Below the pieces are notes generated by a model. The model did not search any database. It was not told the origin of the DNA and saw only the letters and a program-made list of their open reading frames with translations. The translations under genes were made by a program, and so were the position numbers. This document shows, piece after piece, positions 18,269 through 27,507 of a DNA stretch of 64,000 nt; the stretch's first letter is position 1; each line of letters opens with the position of its first letter. The stretch comes from Thermolongibacillus altinsuensis (GTDB taxonomy: Bacteria > Bacillota > Bacilli > Bacillales > Anoxybacillaceae), in assembly GCF_004341205.1 (NCBI RefSeq), contig NZ_SLUL01000008.1, positions 1 through 64,000 on the forward strand, in the 5' to 3' direction.

Positions 18269-18844
18269 TTATTTTTTTGGCAATACAGCGACACGATGAC
18301 TCGGCACATCAAGCGTACGGGTCACCGCTTCGACAATCCATTTTTTAATTTGTATCTTCTCTGCTCCTTTGGCGACCACAAGAACTCCTCGAATTTCCGG
18401 TTTTTTTGTTTGCAACACAATCGGTGTTTCTTCATCACCTTTACGAACAATCACAACTTTTTCATCTGTGGAGGAATCTTCAATATTGCGCTTTCCGCCT
18501 TCTTTGTCTTCCTCTGTCGTTTTTTGCTTTTCAATCGTTTGATTTTTTTCAAGTATCTTTGTTTCAGTTGCATCGACATTGACAACCACTTTCACTTCGC
18601 CGACCCCCACAATCGCTTCAAGCGCCTCTTTCAATTGCGCTTCATAACGTTCTTCGTAGTCGGCAATCTTTTTCATCTTCGTTTCTTCATCCGTTTGTCT
18701 AAAAACAGGTTGTGCCGTTTCATCTGTTGTTTCGCTGTTTTCCGAAGATGGCGAATGAAAAATGTTTCCAAAAATCATAAATGCCACACCAACCAATAAG
18801 ACAAGCGCAATCAATCCGTTTTTTTCAAGCCAACTTTTTAACAT
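18269..18844 (-). CDS. spoIIIAG: Stage III sporulation protein AG
   Basis: The 191-aa protein has one N-terminal helix (LIALVLLVGVAFMIFGNIF) and a C-terminal ring-building domain (EAIVGVGEVKVVVNVDATET, PEIRGVLVVAKGAEKIQIKK). It forms a large ring in the mother-cell membrane as part of the SpoIIIA-SpoIIQ channel. The ATG at 18844 lies eight bases after the spoIIIAF stop codon; the longer frame to 18904 would run into spoIIIAF. Confidence 0.94.
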   Translation of the reverse strand: MLKSWLEKNGLIALVLLVGVAFMIFGNIFHSPSSENSETTDETAQPVFRQTDEETKMKKIADYEERYEAQLKEALEAIVGVGEVKVVVNVDATETKILEKNQTIEKQKTTEEDKEGGKRNIEDSSTDEKVVIVRKGDEETPIVLQTKKPEIRGVLVVAKGAEKIQIKKWIVEAVTRTLDVPSHRVAVLPKK

Positions 18845-18852
18845 CCCCCTTC

Positions 18853-19452
18853 CTACTCCCTCCTTTCGAGCTGAACGGCGATTTTTTTCTCGTCTACTTC
18901 CCACTTGGATGCTAAAAATGTGGCAAGATCTGTTGTTTCTTCATTGATTTGATCGCTCGAAATATGAACATCAATCGGTTTAATCGTTGAGATGGCTCGT
19001 TCGTCTTGTTCGTTCGTCAAAACGACGTTAATTTTCTCAATATCTTGCGGAATTTGAATCTCGTTTTTTTTTGCTATGACGAATGAAAGATCAGCAATCG
19101 TTAAACCATATGTGCGCATCAACTCCTCAGCCACAACCGTTTTCATCTGGACAGCCATTTGTTCTAAAATATATGCATGTTGTGAGGCTTGTATTTCTGT
19201 TTTCTTTTTTTCTATTTCATTTTCTATCGACTCGTTTTGGACCATTTCTGTTTTTTGGAAAGAAGCAATCATCTTTTCAACATCTCCGGTGAACAGGCGA
19301 AAAATCGGAGAAAAAATGACAACTATTAACAATAAACCTACAACCATTTTGACGTATTTTTGGAATGAACCGTTTGGAAGGATGAGCTCAATGACGACTG
19401 CAAGCAAAATGAACGTAATAATATGGGAGATCCACTCCGTTAAAAATCCCAA
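18853..19452 (-). CDS. spoIIIAF: Stage III sporulation protein AF
   Basis: The 199-aa protein has two N-terminal helices (HIITFILLAVVIELILP; VKMVVGLLLIVVIFSPIF) and a soluble C-terminal domain of about 130 residues with an extended Lys/Glu-rich helix. It is part of the SpoIIIA complex in the mother-cell engulfing membrane. Spacing to neighbours is tight on both sides. Confidence 0.93.
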   Translation of the reverse strand: MGFLTEWISHIITFILLAVVIELILPNGSFQKYVKMVVGLLLIVVIFSPIFRLFTGDVEKMIASFQKTEMVQNESIENEIEKKKTEIQASQHAYILEQMAVQMKTVVAEELMRTYGLTIADLSFVIAKKNEIQIPQDIEKINVVLTNEQDERAISTIKPIDVHISSDQINEETTDLATFLASKWEVDEKKIAVQLERRE

Positions 19453-19465
19453 TTTCTTTCCTCCT

Positions 19466-20626
19466 TCAACGAACCATCATCGTTAAATTCCCAGCGGCGA
19501 TGATGACCGTCATGCTCAAAAAAAACATGAGCGAAACAATGGCCAATGCAACAAATACATAGATGATGCTTTTGCTCATGACACTTAAACATGAAATGAC
19601 CAATCCACCGCCTAGCGGCTGCAATACCGCGGCAACCAACTGATAAATAAGGGCAATCGCCAAAATCTTGAGGGCTGGAAATGCGGCAATCAGCAATAAA
19701 AGCGCCACGCCAAATAAACCGACCGTATTTTTTAACAATAAAGAAGCGGTAATGACCGTATCTGTTGCATCGGTAAACATGCGGCCGACGACAGGAATAA
19801 AATTTCCTGTCACAAATTTTGCCGTTCGGATGGCAATGCCATCGGCAACCGCCGCGGAAGCTCCCTTTACAGAAAGAACGCCAAGAAAAATGGTAAGCAT
19901 GATTCCAAGCGAACCGATGCTTATGTTTCGGAGCAACTGCGCCAACTTAGTTGCTTTATAATGTTCGCTTAAAAAGCTAACAATGCTTAAAAGCGTCGCT
20001 AAAAACAAAAGAGGTAAAGAAAAACGTTCGATGACCGTCCCTGTCGTATTCATAAGAAAAAGAACGATCGGATGAAAAAAAGCCGCCGACACAACTCCTC
20101 CTGACGACGCCATTAAAGCCAATAGCAATGGCAATAACGCCATCATCAACCCCGTCATCGTTTGAATCGCTTCTTTTGCATAGATCATCGCTAAATGAAA
20201 GCTGTTGAGCGCAATGATCATGAGCACCATATATACAACCGCGTACGCAATTTTGCTGACGGCTTGCTGCTCAAATGCATTTTGCAACGACTGCAAAAAC
20301 ATGCTAAACATCGTAAGCAATGCAAGAGTGGCTAACAATTTTCCGTTTGTCACAAGCTCGTATAGTAAAAATTTCAATAGGGAGCTGATCCACTCTTTCA
20401 GCGATAATTCTTTTTCGCCATTGACAAATTGCCAAAATGATCCCTTTTGGCTTTCCGGCAGAAAACCGCCGTATTTCTCGACAACCTCATCCCAATATTG
20501 TTTAATCGATTCAACTCCTGCCTGCTCTGCTTGTTGTTTCATCATCTCTTGCGGCACTAGAGAAGCTTGTACAACGTTTGGCAAGAAAAAAAGAAAAAAG
20601 ATGAAAACGAATCGAGCGCTCCTCAT
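19466..20626 (-). CDS. spoIIIAE: Stage III sporulation protein AE
   Basis: The 386-aa multi-pass membrane protein has a cleavable signal peptide (FVFIFFLFFLPNVVQA) and about seven helices. The segment AVADGIAIRTAKFVTGNFIP plus VVGRMFTDATDTV is strongly conserved in SpoIIIAE. It probably forms the membrane core of the SpoIIIA channel. It follows spoIIIAD by four bases. Confidence 0.95.
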   Translation of the reverse strand: MRSARFVFIFFLFFLPNVVQASLVPQEMMKQQAEQAGVESIKQYWDEVVEKYGGFLPESQKGSFWQFVNGEKELSLKEWISSLLKFLLYELVTNGKLLATLALLTMFSMFLQSLQNAFEQQAVSKIAYAVVYMVLMIIALNSFHLAMIYAKEAIQTMTGLMMALLPLLLALMASSGGVVSAAFFHPIVLFLMNTTGTVIERFSLPLLFLATLLSIVSFLSEHYKATKLAQLLRNISIGSLGIMLTIFLGVLSVKGASAAVADGIAIRTAKFVTGNFIPVVGRMFTDATDTVITASLLLKNTVGLFGVALLLLIAAFPALKILAIALIYQLVAAVLQPLGGGLVISCLSVMSKSIIYVFVALAIVSLMFFLSMTVIIAAGNLTMMVR

Positions 20627-20630
20627 CCGA

Positions 20631-21026
20631 TCACCCCTTCATCGGAAGCAAACCGAGAATCGTTTCAATTAACGCGGTCAAAATTGGAATCGCCATCGCT
20701 AAAATTAAAATTTTTCCGCCCAGTTCAATTTTGGAAGCGATCGCGCCTTGTCCCGCATCTTTTGATATTTGCGCTCCAAATTCGGCGATATAAGCGATGC
20801 CAATAATTTTTAAAATCGTTTCTAAATAGATCGTCTGCACATGTGCTTGAACAGCCATTTTTTGCAACATGTTCATAATGGCGCTAATCTTGTCAATCAA
20901 AAATAAAAAGATCGTCGTCCCGACAAAAACAGTCAGCAAAAGAGAAATATTTGATTTATGTTCTTTTAAAATGATGGTTAAAAAAGTTGCGATTAAACCG
21001 AGCCCGACAATTTGTAAAATATCAAT
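20631..21026 (-). CDS. spoIIIAD: Stage III sporulation protein AD with an apparent ATT start
   Basis: The frame encodes a protein resembling B. subtilis SpoIIIAD along its length: IDILQIVGLGLIATFL at the N-terminus, then KIIGIAYIAEFGAQISKDAG. It has about four membrane helices. No ATG, GTG or TTG exists in frame between the upstream TGA and the N-terminal homology; the first such codon, a TTG at 20939, would remove about 29 conserved residues. An ATT at 21024-21026, nine bases after AGGAG, is at the correct place and gives 131 aa (B. subtilis about 133). The rare ATT start is inferred; a sequencing error is the alternative. Confidence 0.85.
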   Translation of the reverse strand: MDILQIVGLGLIATFLTIILKEHKSNISLLLTVFVGTTIFLFLIDKISAIMNMLQKMAVQAHVQTIYLETILKIIGIAYIAEFGAQISKDAGQGAIASKIELGGKILILAMAIPILTALIETILGLLPMKG

Positions 21027-21038
21027 CGCTGATCACTC

Positions 21039-21245
21039 CTAACTTTGAAACAAAAAAACAGCTTTAATTTTTTTAAACAAATCGTGCACAACGGAAGCCA
21101 CCATAAACAAAATGTAAATAAAGCCTAGAAGCGTCACCCATTGAGCATATTCCTTTTTCCCCATTTGATCGAGAACGGTATGCAAAAAAGCTACGACAAT
21201 GCCAACCCCAGCAATGCGAAAAATTAAATCAACATCTACCCCCAT
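21039..21245 (-). CDS. spoIIIAC: Stage III sporulation protein AC
   Basis: The 68-aa membrane protein has two helices and is nearly identical to the family pattern: MGVDVDLIFRIAGVGIVVAF, LDQMGKKEYAQWVTLLGFIY, and FKKIKAVFLFQ. The ATG at 21245 follows GAGGGGGA at seven bases; a TTG one codon earlier is possible. It is a small component of the SpoIIIA complex. Confidence 0.95.
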   Translation of the reverse strand: MGVDVDLIFRIAGVGIVVAFLHTVLDQMGKKEYAQWVTLLGFIYILFMVASVVHDLFKKIKAVFLFQS

Positions 21246-21261
21246 CAAAGTTCCCCCTCAC

Positions 21262-21774
21262 CTACATCAATAAAAGAATGATGAGAAGCCCCGTCAAAAA
21301 GCCCAAACTTTTCACCATTTTTTCATAACGCCGCTGATTTTCAAGCGCTTCGCTTTCTTCCCGTTCTAAGTGCGCGAGAGTAAGCCGAATTTGCTTTTGT
21401 TGCGTTTGTTGATCGTATTGTCCAAGCGTTTCGCCAAATTGCTTCATGATCTCAAACTCTCCCGTTTTCAGGGCCGTCATTTTCCATATTTCCGTTAAGC
21501 TCTCTTCCCATGCTTGCTTTGCGCTGATCGTTCCCGTTTGCAATTTTTTCGCAAACGTTTCAAACAGCCATGAAAGCGGGCAAGAAAGCTGGCGAGACAA
21601 ATGAAGAGAAGCATCGGACAACGGTGTATGCCCATACATAATTTCCGCTTCTAACGACTGCAACGCGATTTTTAATTGACGCAGCTGCCGCGGTCGCTGA
21701 CTTAAAAAACGAGCCGCTTCAAAACCTGACCACGTTGTCGCTAATAAAATAAAGAGCGCTCCGATCCATTTCAT
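21262..21774 (-). CDS. spoIIIAB: Stage III sporulation protein AB
   Basis: The 170-aa protein has N- and C-terminal membrane helices (IGALFILLATTWSGFEAARF; LGFLTGLLIILLLM) around a helical soluble domain with RQLRQLKIALQSLEAEIMYG, the typical SpoIIIAB motif. Its start codon ends next to the spoIIIAA stop, indicating coupling. Confidence 0.93.
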   Translation of the reverse strand: MKWIGALFILLATTWSGFEAARFLSQRPRQLRQLKIALQSLEAEIMYGHTPLSDASLHLSRQLSCPLSWLFETFAKKLQTGTISAKQAWEESLTEIWKMTALKTGEFEIMKQFGETLGQYDQQTQQKQIRLTLAHLEREESEALENQRRYEKMVKSLGFLTGLLIILLLM

Positions 21775-22698
21775 TTACATCACGCTCGCTTTGGCGTACA
21801 AATTTTTACCTTGTCCATCGCGAACAGCGCGAATCGTTCCGGGCCGCCCAATATTGGTTAACTCCACAAATCGTTGAAAAACAGCTTGTTCGATAATCGG
21901 ACGCAAAGATGGACGGCTGATGACATCTTCAAAACTTCTTCCGTGAGCCGTCATCAATAAACCGACTCCAGCATGAACCGCTTCCAAAATCGCTTCGCAA
22001 TCCGCCTCATTGCCAATTTCATCAACGATGAGCACATCGGGGCTCATCGAGCGGATCATCATCATCATTCCTTCCGCTTTCGGACAAGCATCAAGCACAT
22101 CGACGCGATGTCCTAAATCAAATTGCGGAATCCCTTTTACACATCCCGCAATTTCTGAACGTTCATCCACAATGCCGACCTTTTGTGAAGGAATGTTTTT
22201 TTCTTCCACCCCGATGCTAATCGTTCGCGCAAGATCGCGAAGCAACGTCGTTTTTCCCGTCTGCGGAGGACCGATGATGATCGCATTCAGCCAATGTCCG
22301 CGATAAAGATATGGAAGAAGCGGCCGAGCGATTCCGATTTTTTGTCGAGCGATCCGAATATTAAAAGAAGTCACATGCCGAATCGCTTTCACATGCCCAC
22401 GCTCGGTGATCACTTTCCCTGCCAATCCAACGCGATGTCCTCCTTGAATGGTGATATACCCTCTTTTTAGTTCTTCTTCGATCGTGTAAAGCGAGTATTG
22501 ACTCAATTTATTTAATAATTCAATCCCTTCTTCCAGGGTGACAACATAGGAAAAAACATGCGAGATGCCGCTTGCAATGACTTCTAAAGGCCGCCCAATG
22601 CGAATGCGAATTTCTTCAACATGTTGCTGCAAAGAAGACGGCAACGATTGGACAGCCTTCGCAATCGATTCAGGCAACATCGAAAAGATGGCTTGCAT
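21775..22698 (-). CDS. spoIIIAA: Stage III sporulation protein AA, ATPase
   Basis: The 307-aa secretion-type ATPase has Walker A IIGPPQTGKTTLLRDLAR (~145-160), the conserved VGIVDERSEIAGC and PQFDLGHRVDVLDACPKAEG segments, and Walker B DVLIVDEIGNEADCEAI. It is expected to drive channel assembly or transport from the mother cell. It opens the operon, 17 bases after yqhV, so transcription may include yqhV. Confidence 0.95.
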   Translation of the reverse strand: MQAIFSMLPESIAKAVQSLPSSLQQHVEEIRIRIGRPLEVIASGISHVFSYVVTLEEGIELLNKLSQYSLYTIEEELKRGYITIQGGHRVGLAGKVITERGHVKAIRHVTSFNIRIARQKIGIARPLLPYLYRGHWLNAIIIGPPQTGKTTLLRDLARTISIGVEEKNIPSQKVGIVDERSEIAGCVKGIPQFDLGHRVDVLDACPKAEGMMMMIRSMSPDVLIVDEIGNEADCEAILEAVHAGVGLLMTAHGRSFEDVISRPSLRPIIEQAVFQRFVELTNIGRPGTIRAVRDGQGKNLYAKASVM

Positions 22699-22715
22699 TT
22701 TTCACTCCCTCCGTT

Positions 22716-22988
22716 TCATTTCACCGCGTAAATTCCGATTAAAATGCAGCCGACACCAACGCCGATCCAAACAAGTTTAAACAGCGACAATTGTTGAGCC
22801 ATTGAAATTAAGCCGAGCATCATAATCGCTAAAAAAATCGTCGGGCCAATCATCGCCAAAACAGCGTTTACGGCAATTGCCTTTTTAACATCATTGAACC
22901 AAAGCATCGCCAATGCGGCGCACAGTTCAATCCCCGAGGATAAAATGCGCAAAGTTGCCATTGTCAAAACGGTTGAATCAACTTTCAT
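22716..22988 (-). CDS. yqhV: YqhV, DUF2619 membrane protein
   Basis: The 90-aa protein has three predicted membrane helices (~20-36, 41-63, 69-88) and belongs to DUF2619; function unknown. It precedes spoIIIAA in B. subtilis as well. Start at MKVDSTVLTMATLRILSS, behind AAGGAGGAAACG; the longer frame has no ribosome site. Confidence 0.88.
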   Translation of the reverse strand: MKVDSTVLTMATLRILSSGIELCAALAMLWFNDVKKAIAVNAVLAMIGPTIFLAIMMLGLISMAQQLSLFKLVWIGVGVGCILIGIYAVK

Positions 22989-23224
22989 CGTTTCCTCCTT
23001 GTATAAGACAGTGCTAGTACAACCTATGCAACAAGACAAAAATTCAGAAGCGAAAATTTTTATAAGAAAAACTGCCGCTAAAGAAATATCCGACTAGAGT
23101 TGAAGTTTTCGACGCGAAGAAATGCTCGTCATTTCAATGGAAAAAGCAGAACATAGGAGGGTTAGAAAAAAGCGGAACACTTCAAGAGAACAGTGCATAA
23201 TGTTTGATGCTTTCTTATCTTTCC

Positions 23225-23273
23225 AAAAAAAAATCGAGCAAACTGATCGCGAAATGCGATGGATTTGCTCGAT
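23225..23273 (-). terminator. Terminator of efp
   Basis: A 10-bp stem, ATCGAGCAAA with TTTGCTCGAT, followed by eight T on the minus strand. The rest of the 22989-23284 gap shows no convincing gene. Confidence 0.8.
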
Positions 23274-23284
23274 GTTCTTGATCA

Positions 23285-23842
23285 TTAAGCACGAGAAACG
23301 TATGTGCCGTCTGTTGTGTTGATAATTAACGTATCGCCTTCGTTCACGAAGAACGGAACTTGAACGACTAGACCCGTTTCTAACTTCGCTGGTTTTGAAC
23401 CGCCAGAAGCTGTGTCTCCCTTAATGCCTGGCTCTGTTTCAATTACTTTTAATTCGACTGTATTCGGAAGCTCTACTCCGATTGTTTCACCTTGGTACAT
23501 CATAATTAAAACTTCCATGTTTTCTTTCAGAAACTTGAGTTCATGCTCAATTTGTGCTGAAGAAAGCTCGATTTGCTCATAAGATTCCATATCCATGAAA
23601 ACATGCTGATCGCCGTTTGCATACAAGTATTGCATTTTACGATGTTCAATTTGCGCTTTGTTTACTTTTTCACCAGCTCGGAATGTTTTTTCTTGAATGG
23701 CGCCTGTGCGAAGGTTGCGAAGCTTAGAACGAACAAACGCCGCTCCTTTTCCTGGTTTCACATGTTGGAATTCGATGACGCGCCAAACATCGCCATCTAC
23801 TTCAATTGTCAATCCTGTGCGAAAATCGTTTACTGAAATCAT
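23285..23842 (-). CDS. efp: Translation elongation factor P
   Basis: The 185-aa three-domain protein relieves ribosome stalling at polyproline. Domain I (~1-65) carries the loop [14 protein letters not shown], where the tip Lys (modified in many bacteria) is present. Domains II-III follow, with [20 protein letters not shown] and [14 protein letters not shown]. Length is standard. It is about 28 bases downstream of pepQ. Confidence 0.98.
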   Translation of the reverse strand: MISVNDFRTGLTIEVDGDVWRVIEFQHVKPGKGAAFVRSKLRNLRTGAIQEKTFRAGEKVNKAQIEHRKMQYLYANGDQHVFMDMESYEQIELSSAQIEHELKFLKENMEVLIMMYQGETIGVELPNTVELKVIETEPGIKGDTASGGSKPAKLETGLVVQVPFFVNEGDTLIINTTDGTYVSRA

Positions 23843-23870
23843 ATTCCTTATTTTCCTCCTACTGCATAGT

Positions 23871-24932
23871 TTATAAAATAATTAATTCTTTCGGTGAATG
23901 TGTGAGCCGCTCATTACCATCCTTTGTAATGACGATGTCGTCTTCAATGCGAACACCGCCAAGTCCTGCTATGTAAATGCCTGGTTCGACCGTTACAACC
24001 ATTCCTGGCTGTAAAACCATCTCGGATTTCATGGAGAGCGCCGGCCCTTCATGAACTTCCATTCCGAGCCCATGACCAGTCGAATGACCGAAATACTCGC
24101 CATATCCGCAAGCAGAAATGTAGTCGCGCGTTAACGCATCGGCTTCGCGGCCCGTCATTCCAGCACGAATTCCTTCAACCCCGCGCAATTGTGCTTGCAA
24201 GACAACATCGTAAATTCGTTTCAACTCATCGCTTACTTCGCCAACGGCGATCGTCCGCGTAATGTCTGAGCAATATCCTTTATAATAAGCACCAAAATCA
24301 AGCGTAACGAACTCGCCTTTTTCAATTACTTTATCCGTTGCTACTCCATGCGGTAACGCTGAACGAACGCCAGAAGCGACAATGATATCAAACGACGATG
24401 ACGTCGCTCCTTGCTTGCGCATAAAAAATTCAAGCTCGTTGGCTACATCAATTTCGCGTATACCTGGGCGAATGAAATCAAGAATATGGCGAAACGCGGC
24501 ATCGGCAATCTCGGCTGCTTCCTTTAATATCTTAATCTCTGCTTCCGACTTAATCAAGCGTAACTTTTCAACCACACCGGAAACGGGAACAAGCTGAGCT
24601 GAAACCGCCTTTTCATATGCTCGAAACGTTGCATACGACACATGTTCTTGTTCAACACCTAATTTTTGGATGCCCATTTTCGCGGCTTGCTTCGCTACTT
24701 CTTCAATAAGCGCGTTTGCATGTTGAACAATTTCATAGCCTTCGACTTGCTTTGTCGCTTGTTCCACATAGCGGAAATCCGTAATAAATACCGCATGTTT
24801 AAGTCCGATTAAAGCAACTCCAGCCGTCCCTGTAAACCCCGTCATATAGCGACGGTTATATTCATTCGTAATCAGCATTCCATCGATTCCCAGCTCGGAA
24901 AATTGCGCACGCAGTTTCTCTAATTTTTCCAC
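23871..24932 (-). CDS. pepQ: Xaa-Pro aminopeptidase (YqhT)
   Basis: The 353-aa M24 peptidase has an N-terminal creatinase-like domain (~1-125) and a C-terminal pita-bread domain. Metal ligands are visible in [41 protein letters not shown] and GVRIEDDIV. It removes N-terminal residues before proline or cleaves Xaa-Pro dipeptides; the exact specificity is not clear. It starts with GTG overlapping the aroQ stop by one base and precedes efp, as in B. subtilis. Confidence 0.93.
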   Translation of the reverse strand: MEKLEKLRAQFSELGIDGMLITNEYNRRYMTGFTGTAGVALIGLKHAVFITDFRYVEQATKQVEGYEIVQHANALIEEVAKQAAKMGIQKLGVEQEHVSYATFRAYEKAVSAQLVPVSGVVEKLRLIKSEAEIKILKEAAEIADAAFRHILDFIRPGIREIDVANELEFFMRKQGATSSSFDIIVASGVRSALPHGVATDKVIEKGEFVTLDFGAYYKGYCSDITRTIAVGEVSDELKRIYDVVLQAQLRGVEGIRAGMTGREADALTRDYISACGYGEYFGHSTGHGLGMEVHEGPALSMKSEMVLQPGMVVTVEPGIYIAGLGGVRIEDDIVITKDGNERLTHSPKELIIL

Positions 24933-25378
24933 TATTCCTCTCTCCCTTCGATCATTTCAAGCAACGCAAGAATGGCTAAACGATAACCCATCACACCTAA
25001 TCCGACGATTTGACCAACGGTAACAGGAGCAATGACCGATTGATGGCGAAACGGCTCACGTGCATGAATATTCGAAATATGGACTTCAATGACAGGGGTG
25101 CGAACGCTCGCAATGGCATCGCGTAGTGCATAACTATAGTGAGTGAAGGCGCCAGGGTTAAAAATAATTCCTTTATAATGCGCCTCAGCGCGATGAATTT
25201 GATCGATGAGCGCTCCCTCATAATTGCTTTGATAACAAGTTAATTCGACACCATGTTCGCTCGCAAATTCGCTTAATTGTTTTTCCAAATCGGCTAACGT
25301 TTCGCTGCCATAAATATGCGGCTCCCGTTTACCAAGGCGATTCAAATTTGGACCGTTTAAAAGGAGGAAACGAATCAT
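24932..25378 (-). CDS. aroQ: 3-dehydroquinate dehydratase, type II
   Basis: The 148-aa enzyme dehydrates 3-dehydroquinate in the shikimate pathway. [47 protein letters not shown] and [17 protein letters not shown] are canonical, including active-site Tyr, His and Arg. The enzyme is a dodecamer in known relatives. Confidence 0.97.
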   Translation of the reverse strand: MIRFLLLNGPNLNRLGKREPHIYGSETLADLEKQLSEFASEHGVELTCYQSNYEGALIDQIHRAEAHYKGIIFNPGAFTHYSYALRDAIASVRTPVIEVHISNIHAREPFRHQSVIAPVTVGQIVGLGVMGYRLAILALLEMIEGREE

Positions 25379-25436
25379 TCCCCCACACCCCTTTTATGAA
25401 AAAGTGTATAGGGTTATTTTATCATAAAACCGGTCT

Positions 25437-25970
25437 TTATTCAGCCTGTTTTTGCCGCCTCATTTCAGTAACTTCAAATGAAATGGAATAACCGATAAAT
25501 ACGCCATATAAAATGTAGAAACATATCGTTGTAATAATGGTATTGCGCTCTAACTCTTTTACCGCTTTTAATTGCGGAAAAATCGGATTGAGGGCATAAA
25601 AAACAACCAGCCATAATATGACGCCAAAAATAATCCCTGGCCATATGCCTTGACGTTTTTTTAACAATGCATAGTAAAGAAGCGCAACAAGAATGGACAA
25701 TAGCCCAATCACCAAAAAGGAAATAATATTGCCGATTGCCCCATCTTTCCACTCACCAATCGCCCAAGGCTGCAAAACTAAACTCGGACTCAATTCTGTA
25801 AAATGAAAAAAATAGGCACAATACGCAAGCATACTCCAAAAAATTCCGCCCACTACTCCGATGATCAACACTTTTGCGATGACTGGCATCGGTTGTTCTT
25901 TTTGGTTTTGTTCCAGCTGTTGGTTTTGCTCAATTCGCACATCTTGTTTTTGCGTCTCTTGTTGTGCCAT
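25437..25970 (-). CDS. yqhR: YqhR-like membrane protein
   Basis: The 177-aa protein has a Gln-rich N-terminus (QKQDVRIEQNQQLEQNQK) and four predicted membrane helices spread over ~30-165. It corresponds in position and character to B. subtilis yqhR; function unknown. Start is the ATG at 25970 behind ATGGAGGTG. It is divergent from yqhQ. Confidence 0.82.
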   Translation of the reverse strand: MAQQETQKQDVRIEQNQQLEQNQKEQPMPVIAKVLIIGVVGGIFWSMLAYCAYFFHFTELSPSLVLQPWAIGEWKDGAIGNIISFLVIGLLSILVALLYYALLKKRQGIWPGIIFGVILWLVVFYALNPIFPQLKAVKELERNTIITTICFYILYGVFIGYSISFEVTEMRRQKQAE

Positions 25971-26136
25971 ACAATTCACCTCCATTTTTATCATGTCCAA
26001 AATTTCGCATCTCATGTCTAACCATGCTGATCTCTGGAAAAGATAGTAACGAATGAAATAAAAAACATCGACCTAGAGGTTTCAGCGTTTTTTTTGTAGA
26101 ATATAAGAAAAGGAAAAAAGTAGGTTGGTGTATTCA

Positions 26137-27069
26137 ATGGAAAAACGAAATATATATGGCGGGCAAGCTGTCATCGAAGGAGTTATGTTTGCAGGACAAA
26201 AACATTATGTCACGGCCATTCGGCGCAAAGATCATTCGATTGAATATTTTAGCGTACCGCGCAAAACAAACGAAACGCTCTCTCTTTTAAAAAAGATTCC
26301 TTTCGTTCGCGGAATCGTTGCCATTTTAGAAGCGAGCGCAAACGGTTCAAAACATTTGCAGTTTTCAAGCGAACGATATGATGTCGATCCGAGCGAAGAC
26401 GAAGCAGTTGCGCAAGAACAACCGTCCAAGCTGACGATGGTGCTCGGGGTAGCAACCGTCGGGATCTTATCGTTTCTGTTCGGAAAGTTTATTTTCACGC
26501 TTGTACCCGTATTTTTAGCTGAGCTGGCAAGACCTCTCTTTCCTTCTGATTTTGCCCAGGTGCTCGTGGAAGGATTTTTTAAGCTATTGTTATTGCTTGC
26601 TTACATTTACTTCATCTCGCTAACTCCGCTAGTGAAACGACTGTTTCAATATCATGGCGCGGAGCATAAAGTAATTAACGCATTTGAAAACGGATTGCCG
26701 TTAACAGTTGAAAACGTTCAACGTCAATCGCGACTACATTATCGTTGCGGGAGCAGCTTCATATTATTTACGGTCATCATCGGTGTATTTGTATATATGC
26801 TGGTTCCGACCGAACCGCTTTGGTTGCGTATCGTCAACCGATTAGCGTTAATTCCGATCGTACTAGGCATTTCGTTTGAAGTATTGCAATGGACAAATAA
26901 ATTGCGCAATGTTCCCGTTTTACGTTTTCTCGGCTATCCCGGTCTATGGCTGCAGCTATTAACGACAAAAGAACCAACGAATGATCAAGTTGAAGTCGCC
27001 ATTGCCTCATTTCAACGCTTGCTTGAATTAGAGACCGAAGCGAACGAGCAGCAAGAGGAAGTGGTATAA
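26137..27069 (+). CDS. yqhQ: YqhQ, DUF1385 membrane protein
   Basis: The 310-aa protein belongs to DUF1385, with YGGQAVIEGVMFAG at the N-terminus and YHGAEHKVINAFENG plus RLHYRCGSSFILF in the middle, the hallmarks of the family. About four helices are present. The HGAEH motif and conserved Cys could bind metal, but no activity is established. The ATG at 26137 is used; a TTG at 26125 is an alternative. It is followed 19 bases later by yqhP. Confidence 0.9.
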   Translation: MEKRNIYGGQAVIEGVMFAGQKHYVTAIRRKDHSIEYFSVPRKTNETLSLLKKIPFVRGIVAILEASANGSKHLQFSSERYDVDPSEDEAVAQEQPSKLTMVLGVATVGILSFLFGKFIFTLVPVFLAELARPLFPSDFAQVLVEGFFKLLLLLAYIYFISLTPLVKRLFQYHGAEHKVINAFENGLPLTVENVQRQSRLHYRCGSSFILFTVIIGVFVYMLVPTEPLWLRIVNRLALIPIVLGISFEVLQWTNKLRNVPVLRFLGYPGLWLQLLTTKEPTNDQVEVAIASFQRLLELETEANEQQEEVV

Positions 27070-27088
27070 CGTTAAGGAGGTGGACCCA

Positions 27089-27439
27089 TTGCGTCGGCGT
27101 GCTTTCCCCGTCATCCCGATGATCATTGTTGCGTTAGGCATATTCGGATTTTTCTATCGCTTTTGGAATAGCCCGATTAGCGTAATCAAACAGTTTATGT
27201 GGATCGCCTTGTTGATATCCGTCTTTTACCTAATCTACAAAGTGCTCCAAAAGCAGCGCACAAATAAAGAAGTGACTTCCTATATGAAAGCGGTCAAACA
27301 ATCGAAAAAGCTCCACCATCATAAAACAAAGCCGACGAAAAAAACAACTCGCCCGACTGCGCTCAAAAAGAAACATTCAACTCATTTGACCGTCATCGAA
27401 GGAAAAAAAGGAAAAAAGAAGAATCGAGCCTTTTTCTAG
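27089..27439 (+). CDS. yqhP: YqhP-like small membrane protein
   Basis: The 116-aa protein has two N-terminal helices (FPVIPMIIVALGIFGFFYRF; FMWIALLISVFYLIYKVL) and a long Lys/His-rich cytoplasmic tail. It corresponds by position to B. subtilis yqhP (SA1362 family); function unknown. The TTG at 27089, eight bases after AAGGAGG, is preferred over a GTG within that ribosome site. Confidence 0.8.
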   Translation: MRRRAFPVIPMIIVALGIFGFFYRFWNSPISVIKQFMWIALLISVFYLIYKVLQKQRTNKEVTSYMKAVKQSKKLHHHKTKPTKKTTRPTALKKKHSTHLTVIEGKKGKKKNRAFF

Positions 27440-27453
27440 CTCGATTCTTTTTT
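27421..27453 (+). terminator. Terminator of yqhQ-yqhP
   Basis: Stem GAATCGAGC/GCTCGATTC followed by six T; the yqhP stop codon lies in the loop. Confidence 0.8.
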
Positions 27454-27507
27454 AATATGTCCACCGAGAAGTCTCTCACCTCTAAACAAAGAGTAGGTGG
27501 GAGAGGT

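Noticed and set aside
23094-23285. 63-aa minus-strand open frame between efp and yqhV
   Set aside because: It contains the efp terminator, lacks a ribosome site and has no coding character.
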